NCBI GenBank assembly: GCA_012513125.1
Contig: JAAZCS010000104.1
Location: 1-21,207 of the forward strand
DNA: 21,207 nucleotides
Direction: 5' to 3'
From: Treponema sp.
GTDB lineage: Bacteria > Spirochaetota > Spirochaetia > Treponematales > Treponemataceae
Part shown: piece after piece, positions 15,870-21,207 of the stretch
How the letters are laid out: each line of letters opens with the position of its first letter
Position numbering within the stretch: position 1 is the first letter of the stretch
The notes under the pieces: generated by a model
Told to the model about the DNA's origin: nothing
Databases searched by the model: none
Seen by the model: only the letters and a program-made list of their open reading frames with translations
Made by a program: the position numbers and the translations under genes

Positions 15870-15898
15870 ATTATACAAGAATGTAATTGTTTAAGCAA
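15870..15898 (-). promoter_or_regulatory. Promoter of trkA-trkH, start-codon-proximal
   Basis: The minus strand has TTGCTT (15898-15893), a 17-nt spacer and a perfect TATAAT (15875-15870). Six T residues separate it from the trkA ATG at 15863, where transcription is expected to start. No ribosome binding site is present. Confidence 0.68.
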
Positions 15899-15912
15899 AT
15901 ATTTTAAGATGT

Positions 15913-16509
15913 TTATTCTTTACTTAATTTTGACTTTTTATTTCCACCAATGTAAATACCAACATAAACAACAACACAAACAATAGTAGTTGCAATTGCT
16001 TCTAGGATGGCATTAAAAGACAATACACCTATCAAAGCAAAATATCCAATGCCATTCATTGCAGCTCTAACATCAGCACCTTTAAAAATATAAATACAAC
16101 CAATAACTAACAATGTATGTGCAACAGTACCAATAAATCCAGTTATTCCTGCAGATATAACTTTTGGCATTTTTGGAATTAAATTCAATAATTTCCATAC
16201 AGCCCAAGCAACAACAGCAAATAACATTCTTGGAAGAATAGAACATAATGGATTTACAAAAAGTGGATCCAATACGCCACTAGGACTCATTGCAGCCTGA
16301 ATTAGAGACAAAATTCCAAAAACAGCTCCTACAAATACTCCATAAGGTAAACCAGATAACAAAATAACTAATATTACAGGAATTTGTAATATTGTTATTG
16401 AAGCAGTCGCTCCAATTGGAATAAGTCCTAATTTTGTTATGCCCAAAACAACAACCAATGCACTCATAGCTCCTGTTAGAGCTAGATTTCTGTTTGTTTC
16501 TTTTCCCAT
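15913..16509 (-). CDS. ECF transporter S component (vitamin/cofactor uptake), substrate unknown
   Basis: A 198-residue integral membrane protein with about six hydrophobic helices. It matches the ECF S-component pattern: an N-terminal ALTGAMSALVVVLG helix, LGLIPIGATASITILQIPVIL, GLPYGVFVGAVFGILSLIQAA and FVNPLCSILPRMLF. The PNPLxSxLPR-like run is common in the PF12822 group (pantothenate, folate or queuosine precursors). S components bind the vitamin and dock on a shared EcfT/EcfA module, which is not in this window. GAGG 5 nt before the ATG is the ribosome binding site. It lies 49 nt upstream of trkA in the same direction, but trkA has its own promoter. No riboswitch is evident in the short leader. 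Confidence 0.85.
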   Translation of the reverse strand: MGKETNRNLALTGAMSALVVVLGITKLGLIPIGATASITILQIPVILVILLSGLPYGVFVGAVFGILSLIQAAMSPSGVLDPLFVNPLCSILPRMLFAVVAWAVWKLLNLIPKMPKVISAGITGFIGTVAHTLLVIGCIYIFKGADVRAAMNGIGYFALIGVLSFNAILEAIATTIVCVVVYVGIYIGGNKKSKLSKE

Positions 16510-16528
16510 AGATACCTCACATAGTTAC

Positions 16529-16557
16529 TTTATATAGTATCTTTATTTTTAAATCAA
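16529..16557 (-). promoter_or_regulatory. Promoter of the ECF S-component gene
   Basis: The minus strand has TTGATT (16557-16552), a 17-nt spacer and TATAAA (16534-16529). The ATG is at 16509, leaving a leader of about 13 nt that holds the GAGG ribosome binding site. This is the conventional arrangement, in contrast to the leaderless-type promoters nearby. Confidence 0.62.
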
Positions 16558-16562
16558 GCTTA

Positions 16563-16591
16563 AAATGACATTTTTTTACATTTTGTCATTT
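16563..16591 (-). terminator. Weak hairpin overlapping the end of the TIGR02757 gene
   Basis: Inverted arms of 8 nt (16563-16570 and 16584-16591, TGTCATTT type) surround a 13-nt loop and include the stop codon at 16576-16578. The stem is AT-rich and only a short U tract follows, so it would be a weak terminator at best. Confidence 0.3.
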
Positions 16592-17358
16592 ATTCCAAGT
16601 CCAAAAAGAGCAAAATCGCCTTTACAAGGGTCACTTGGCCAAATTTTCATCAATAATTTACTTAATTCTATTGCAGTTCTCTTATTTGCTTTTCCTTTTT
16701 CTGATATCAATCCCATTCTTTTTGCTTCATTAATGACATGAACATCAAGAGGAATTAAAAGATTTTTCTTGTCATACCAATCCCAAATTCCAATATCAAC
16801 AGGAGAATCAGTTCTCACCATCCACCTTAAAAACATATTGATTCTTTTATTTGCAGAATCTTTTCCGTGAGGAACTATTTTACTTTTAAATGAATTTGAA
16901 ATAATATCCGAGAGTAAGATATTTTCATTTAATTTTTTCTCTTCTAAATATTTTTTTTGAAAGAAAAACCCAAACGTTGCTTCGTTATGTAAAATTCCGT
17001 TGATTTCATCAAAAAGAAAAATCAAATCATCATATGAATAAAACCTATAATATTTCTTAGAATTTGATTCATTTTGCCCAGTAACTGAAAGCGTATTAAA
17101 ATTATTCTTGTATGTTCCTCTTTTTATCCAATTATAAATTCCATCATTCTTATCCGCAATTAATAATATTTGTTTTATTTTTGGAATAAACTGAGAACGA
17201 CTTCCAAAAGACAATAATGCAGCTATAAAAGAAGCAACCTCTATATCTTTTTCATCCGAATACCATCTAATAAATTGACTTGGATCATCATTAAGAAAAT
17301 CTTTTTTTTCATATCTATCCGCTAATAATTTAAGTTCAGCGATTAATTCTTCTGTCAT
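16576..17358 (-). CDS. TIGR02757/DUF2400 family protein
   Basis: A 260-residue soluble protein. It matches the uncharacterised TIGR02757 (DUF2400) family: DPSQFIRWYSDEKDIEVASFIAALLSFGSRSQFIPKI near the start (about 25-65), then RINMFLRWMVRTDSPVDIGIWD (about 176-197), IPLDVHVINEAKRMGLI (about 205-221), and a C-terminal CKGDFALFGLGI. The LPLDVHV and DFALFGLG elements recall the helix-hairpin-helix/DNA glycosylase fold, so nucleic-acid binding is a guess; no activity is established as far as I know. The start is the only ATG in a sensible position, with weak GAAG upstream. It sits just after the lyase terminator, only 10 nt from the T tract, and no clear promoter of its own is visible. Confidence 0.85.
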   Translation of the reverse strand: MTEELIAELKLLADRYEKKDFLNDDPSQFIRWYSDEKDIEVASFIAALLSFGSRSQFIPKIKQILLIADKNDGIYNWIKRGTYKNNFNTLSVTGQNESNSKKYYRFYSYDDLIFLFDEINGILHNEATFGFFFQKKYLEEKKLNENILLSDIISNSFKSKIVPHGKDSANKRINMFLRWMVRTDSPVDIGIWDWYDKKNLLIPLDVHVINEAKRMGLISEKGKANKRTAIELSKLLMKIWPSDPCKGDFALFGLGINDKM

Positions 17359-17368
17359 ATTTCTTCAC

Positions 17369-17404
17369 AAAAAAAAACCGATATATGAGTTATATACCGG
17401 TTTT
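17369..17404 (-). terminator. Intrinsic terminator after the amino-acid lyase gene
   Basis: On the minus strand a 13-bp stem (17404-17392 with 17386-17374, including one G-U pair; core AACCGGTATAT) with a 5-nt loop is followed by a T run reaching 17369. It begins 8 nt after the lyase stop codon and separates it from the TIGR02757 gene. Confidence 0.88.
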
Positions 17405-17411
17405 ATTGTTT

Positions 17412-18989
17412 TTAGCTATTAAATAAATCTGTTGTTTTAAGCCATTGAGCAACAGCAGTAGCTTCTTTATCCAAAGCTCTGTCATCTTGAACAAATGCGC
17501 TCATTTTACGAACTTCTTCATGTACTTTTTGAGTAAATGGAGCAAATTCAGTTTTGCCAGCCAAATCAACTGCTTGCATTGCTGCTAGTAAATGTGTTGC
17601 ATACTGAAGGAATACTAATTCAATCTGTTCTGCAAATTTTCTAGCCGAAATTGTTCCCATAGAAACTTTATCTTGATTCAAAGCTTCTGTTGGAGCACTT
17701 GTAAGACTTACTGGGAAACAATAAGTTGCAATTTCACCACGGATTGCAGAAATTGTAATCTGAGCTGCCTTAAATCCCAATCTTAAACCAGCACGAGGAT
17801 CATCATCTGCTGTATAAGGAATCAAATTTTCTGTAAGACCATTGAATTTTCCATCAATAATTACTTCAGCCTGTTTATCGCTTAAATCTGCAATATTTGC
17901 AACAGCAGTTCTCATATAATCACAAGCAGCACAAATATGTCCGCCATAAAAGTTTCCTGTGTTATAAAGTCTTTCTGCATCAATATCAACTAATGGATTA
18001 TCATTTGCCGAATTCAACTCTTCAGTAATCCAATCATGAGCAACTTTTAATGTATCTCGATAAACACCAGTAATCTGAGGTGCACAACGAATTGAATATC
18101 TATCTTGAATCTTATTCTGCTGTTTTCTAAAACCTTTTCCATTAAGTGAATCTATCTGACTTTGCAAGAAATCTTCATATTTAAAAACTCGTTTTGAATC
18201 TTTAATAATGTTATAAACATAAGCTGCAGATTGACATTGTCCTTTATGATTCTTGATTTCGCTTACTTTTGCAACAAAAGGAGTATCTTTACCACGTGTA
18301 ATTTCAGATGTTACTGCAGTTAAGAAATCAGAAATATTTGCAAGACGTTCTGCTTTTTTCCATGCCAAAGAAGCAACAGCTGTCATAACAGAAGTTCCAT
18401 TCATCAATGCAAGCCCTTCTTTTGCTTCTATAGGAAGAGGTTTTATTCCTTCTGCATTAAAAGCTTCCATTGTTGGAACTACTTTACCTTTGTAATATAC
18501 TTCTCTCTGCCCCATGATTGCAGCAGCAAGATACGAAAGTGGAGTTAAATCTCCAGAAGCACCAACAGAACCTAATTGAGGAATTACAGGAATAATATCT
18601 TTATTTAAAAGAGTAACCATCATTTTTGCAAGTTCTGTACGAATTGCAGAATGACCACCTTTTACATTTCCATTCAAACGACACAATACAACTGCACGTC
18701 CTGTTTCATGGTCAAATTTTGGTCCTAGTCCTATACCATGATAAGTACAAATAGTTCTCTGTAATTCACCAGCTTTATCAACACTTATCTGATTATCACA
18801 AGAATCGCCAAAATCAGTTGTAACTCCATAAGTTGGAACACCAGTTGCTATATAATCTTCCAAGAATTTTCTTGATTTTTCAAGAATTGCCCAAAAGTTT
18901 TTGTCAGAAGATAGCTGTATTTCCTCATTTTTATAGGCAACATCACAAACGTCTTCTATTGATAATTTCTCACCGCTTACTGTTTTCAT
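17412..18989 (-). CDS. MIO-type histidine/aromatic amino-acid ammonia-lyase family enzyme
   Basis: A 525-residue protein of the normal HAL/PAL/TAL length. The MIO-forming triad is A144-S145-G146 in GSVGASGDLTPLSYLA. Other active-site parts are Y54 in TYGVTTDFG, NGTS (197-200), DRYSIRCAPQ (296-305), NSANDNPLV and GNFYGG. Such enzymes remove ammonia from an amino acid, for example histidine to urocanate. Two specificity positions differ from standard histidine lyases: the selectivity pair reads Y83-H84 instead of Ser-His, and the QEDHVSM motif reads NQDKVSM (438-444), the form typical of tyrosine/phenylalanine lyases and aminomutases. No hutU, hutI or ftcD gene is nearby. GAGG precedes the ATG. 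The gene follows the DUF1846 gene by 36 nt. Family certain, substrate not. Confidence 0.93.
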   Translation of the reverse strand: MKTVSGEKLSIEDVCDVAYKNEEIQLSSDKNFWAILEKSRKFLEDYIATGVPTYGVTTDFGDSCDNQISVDKAGELQRTICTYHGIGLGPKFDHETGRAVVLCRLNGNVKGGHSAIRTELAKMMVTLLNKDIIPVIPQLGSVGASGDLTPLSYLAAAIMGQREVYYKGKVVPTMEAFNAEGIKPLPIEAKEGLALMNGTSVMTAVASLAWKKAERLANISDFLTAVTSEITRGKDTPFVAKVSEIKNHKGQCQSAAYVYNIIKDSKRVFKYEDFLQSQIDSLNGKGFRKQQNKIQDRYSIRCAPQITGVYRDTLKVAHDWITEELNSANDNPLVDIDAERLYNTGNFYGGHICAACDYMRTAVANIADLSDKQAEVIIDGKFNGLTENLIPYTADDDPRAGLRLGFKAAQITISAIRGEIATYCFPVSLTSAPTEALNQDKVSMGTISARKFAEQIELVFLQYATHLLAAMQAVDLAGKTEFAPFTQKVHEEVRKMSAFVQDDRALDKEATAVAQWLKTTDLFNS

Positions 18990-19025
18990 AAATTCCTCTT
19001 TTTATAATAACTTATCTTTTTACTT

Positions 19026-20501
19026 TTAAAATTTTTTCAAATATTTTTGCACTGGTTCAGAAGTTACATCTATTCCTAACTTCTTAAATATTTTTTTATC
19101 AACTTCAGAAAGCATTTCTGTTGTATGAACTTGACAACCCATCAATTCTGGCAATTTTTCAATTGCTTTCCTAGCATTTTCATTATCAGTTGATAACGTT
19201 GCCAAGGTAACAAGAATTTCATCTGTATGAAGTCGTGGGTTTTTTCCTCGCAAATATGTTACTTTCATTTTTTGAATTGGCTCTATTGCACTAGCAGGAA
19301 TTATTTTTACTGAATGATCAATTCCAGCAAGATATTTTAGTGCATTTACTAACAAAGCAGCACTAATTCCCATTAAAGATGATTTTTCGGAAGTAATGAT
19401 TTTTCCATCAGAAAGTTCTATTGCAGCACATGATAATCCTGATTTTGCAGCTCGTTCTTTAGCGGCAACAGTGACTTTTCTATCACTTGTAAGAATCTTT
19501 GACTGTCCCATCAACAATTCCAACTTATAAACTTCACTATCACTAGCTTTATTTTCAGCAAGTCTACAAAGAGCATCATAATATCTTCGAATAATTTCTT
19601 GTTTACTAGCTTCAGAACAAACTTCATCATCAAAAATACAATAACCAGCCATATTTACACCCATATCAGTTGGTGATTTATACGGATTTTCGTTATATAT
19701 ACCTTCGAAAATGGCATTCAATACAGGGAATATCTCTATATCTCGATTATAGTTTACTGTTGTTTTTCCATAAACTTCCAAATGGAATGGATCTATCATG
19801 TTTATATCATTCAAATCTGCAGTTGCAGCTTCATAGGCAAGATTAACAGGATGTTTTAATGGTAAGTTCCAAATCGGAAATGTTTCAAATTTTGCATATC
19901 CAGCTTTAATACCACGTTTATTTTCTTGATAAAGCTGACTTAAACATGTTGCCATCTTACCACTTCCAGGGCCTGGAGCAGTTACAACAACCAAAGGTCT
20001 AGAAGTTTTTACATAATCATTTCGACCATAACCTTCATCACTATCAATTAATGCTACATTTGAAGGATAACCCTCTATTTTGTAATGAATATATGTTGTT
20101 ATATTCATTTTTTCGAGTCTTTTTTTAAAATCATCAGCTGTAGGTTGCCCGTTGTAATGAGTAATTACAACACTTCCAACAAAAAGACCTCTTTTCTGGA
20201 ATTCATCTCGTAATCTAATAACATCCATGTCATAGGAAATTCCCAAATCTCCACGAATCTTATTTTTTTCAATATCAAGGGCACTTATTACAATTATGAT
20301 TTCAGCATATGCTGACAATTGCATCAGCATTTTTAGCTTACTATCTGGTTCAAATCCTGGCAGAACTCTTGATGCATGATAATCATCAAATAGTTTTCCA
20401 CCAAATTCCAAATACAACTTATCACCGAACTGAGAAATTCTTTCTTTTATATGTTCGGATTGTAGTTTTATATACTTTTCGTTATCAAATCCAATACGCA
20501 T
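19026..20501 (-). CDS. DUF1846 domain-containing protein
   Basis: A 491-residue soluble protein that matches the DUF1846 family over its whole length: IGFDNEKYIKLQSEHIKERI at the start, GGKLFDDYHASRVLPGF (34-50), ALDIEKNKIRGDLGI (74-88), a P-loop-like VTAPGPGSGKMATCLSQ (173-189), and TDMGVNMAGYCIFDDE in the middle. The glycine-rich loop suggests nucleotide binding, but the function of the family is not settled as far as I know. The gene follows the ketoacyl synthase gene by 51 nt and has its own promoter, whose -10 box ends 8 nt before the ATG; no ribosome binding site is visible. It is upstream of the amino-acid lyase gene and may be cotranscribed with it. Confidence 0.93.
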   Translation of the reverse strand: MRIGFDNEKYIKLQSEHIKERISQFGDKLYLEFGGKLFDDYHASRVLPGFEPDSKLKMLMQLSAYAEIIIVISALDIEKNKIRGDLGISYDMDVIRLRDEFQKRGLFVGSVVITHYNGQPTADDFKKRLEKMNITTYIHYKIEGYPSNVALIDSDEGYGRNDYVKTSRPLVVVTAPGPGSGKMATCLSQLYQENKRGIKAGYAKFETFPIWNLPLKHPVNLAYEAATADLNDINMIDPFHLEVYGKTTVNYNRDIEIFPVLNAIFEGIYNENPYKSPTDMGVNMAGYCIFDDEVCSEASKQEIIRRYYDALCRLAENKASDSEVYKLELLMGQSKILTSDRKVTVAAKERAAKSGLSCAAIELSDGKIITSEKSSLMGISAALLVNALKYLAGIDHSVKIIPASAIEPIQKMKVTYLRGKNPRLHTDEILVTLATLSTDNENARKAIEKLPELMGCQVHTTEMLSEVDKKIFKKLGIDVTSEPVQKYLKKF

Positions 20502-20509
20502 GACTTTTT

Positions 20510-20538
20510 ATAGTATCACTTTTTTTGATTACACTCAA
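20510..20538 (-). promoter_or_regulatory. Promoter of the DUF1846 gene, start-codon-proximal
   Basis: The minus strand has TTGAGT (20538-20533), a 17-nt spacer and TACTAT (20515-20510). The ATG at 20501 follows after 8 nt, so a leader of only 1-3 nt is predicted, again without a Shine-Dalgarno sequence. Confidence 0.55.
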
Positions 20539-20552
20539 TAAAGTTCACGAAT

Positions 20553-21207
20553 CTAATCATGCCATTTTTTGAATATTAATGAAGTATTTACTCCACCAAA
20601 TGCAAAATTATTTGACATTACATACTCAGCATCAATTTTTCTTCCGTCGCCAGTAATATAATCAAGCGGAGCACATTCTGGATCTACATCTACAAGATTT
20701 ACATTTGGATGAAACCACCCTTCATTCATCATATTAATTGTAAGCCAGCTTTCTACACAACCACAAGCACCTAAAATATGACCTATATAACTTTTTGTAG
20801 AACTTATTGGTATTGCTTTATTAAATACTTTATAAACAGCCTGACTTTCAGAAATATCTCCATGAGAAGTTGCTGTTCCATGTGCATTTATATATTTTAT
20901 ATCATCTTTTGAACAACCAGCATCAGCAATAGCCATTTCTAGAGCTTGTGCCTGAGTGTCAGCATTTGGGCTTGTAATATGAGTTCCATCAGCATTTGTA
21001 GCAAAACCAGCAACTTCTGCATAAATTTTAGCTCCTCTTTTTACTGCATGTTCCATATCCTCAAGAATTAATGTTCCTGACCCTTCAACAATTACTAAAC
21101 CATCTCTATTTTTGTCCCAACATTTTGGTGTTAATTCCGGTGTTTTATTCATACAACTTGTGGCACCTAATGTATCAAAAATAGCTGCATCTGGTGCTGA
21201 TAATTCC
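20553..21207 (-). CDS. fabF: Beta-ketoacyl-ACP synthase II (FabF type), N-terminal half off window
   Basis: The frame is open to the right edge (first full codon at 21206) and gives the C-terminal 217 residues; an ATG at 21152 is internal, not the start. Two of the three catalytic residues are in view: His in YINAHGTATSHGD and His in SSTKSYIGHILGACG. The active-site Cys would lie upstream, outside the window. The EGSGTLILEDMEHAVKRGAKIYAEVAG run and the final NNFAFGGVNTSLIFKK are standard for condensing enzymes of the KAS I/II group. The enzyme elongates acyl-ACP with malonyl-ACP in fatty-acid synthesis. Choosing FabF over FabB or a specialised ketosynthase is likely but not proven from half the protein. 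Confidence 0.88.
   Translation of the reverse strand, partial: ELSAPDAAIFDTLGATSCMNKTPELTPKCWDKNRDGLVIVEGSGTLILEDMEHAVKRGAKIYAEVAGFATNADGTHITSPNADTQAQALEMAIADAGCSKDDIKYINAHGTATSHGDISESQAVYKVFNKAIPISSTKSYIGHILGACGCVESWLTINMMNEGWFHPNVNLVDVDPECAPLDYITGDGRKIDAEYVMSNNFAFGGVNTSLIFKKWHD

Noticed and set aside
16510..16575. Riboswitch upstream of the ECF S-component gene
   Set aside because: The leader predicted from the promoter is only about 13-20 nt and shows just a ribosome binding site; too short for a known vitamin riboswitch.

Overview
The window is AT-rich (roughly one third GC by eye) bacterial chromosomal DNA, densely coding, with no intergenic gap over 300 bp. The gene set suggests a flagellated host-associated spirochaete of the Treponema type. 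The pointers are a FlgM anti-sigma factor, a PilZ protein, an HDOD protein with an N-terminal histidine-kinase-like ATPase fold, a DAGK-like lipid kinase, a TIGR02757/DUF2400 protein and a DUF1846 protein. This assignment rests on recognising families, not on a database search. I see no rRNA, tRNA, CRISPR array, insertion sequence, phage gene or att site; this looks like core rather than mobile DNA.

Layout. 1-2864 (minus): a GTG-started PilZ protein, then tex, which runs off the left edge. 2922-5620: an SLC1-type symporter (minus) faces away from a hypothetical Rossmann-like gene and an MgtC-family membrane protein (plus); the two starts flank a perfect 45-bp palindrome. 5641-6969 (minus): a lipoprotein ABC substrate-binding protein without permeases, separated by a second perfect palindrome (38 bp) from rsmI-flgM (plus, 7136-8149, ended by a strong intrinsic terminator). 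8234-10206 (plus): a Fe-ADH-fold protein that has lost its metal ligands, followed 2 nt later by a SpoU-type RNA methyltransferase. 10208-11677 (minus): HATPase-HDOD protein. 11770-12963 (plus): a DAGK-domain gene interrupted by one in-frame TAA. 12964-16509 (minus): an ECF transporter S component, then trkA-trkH for potassium uptake. 16576-20501 (minus): DUF1846 protein, a MIO-type histidine/aromatic amino-acid lyase with a clear terminator, and a TIGR02757 protein. 20553-21207 (minus): the C-terminal half of a FabF-type ketoacyl-ACP synthase.

Most notable is promoter architecture. At seven genes (tex, the symporter, the 4209 gene, rsmI, the DAGK gene, trkA and the DUF1846 gene) a sigma70-like -10 box ends only 6 or 8 nt before the start codon and there is no Shine-Dalgarno sequence. 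This predicts leaderless or nearly leaderless mRNAs. Other genes (PilZ, MgtC, ABC lipoprotein, flgM, Fe-ADH-like, trkH, ECF S component, lyase) have ordinary ribosome binding sites. Two genes look damaged: the DAGK gene (nonsense codon) and the 4209 gene (apparent 1-nt deletion in an A tract near its 3' end). Sequencing or assembly error is a live alternative for both.
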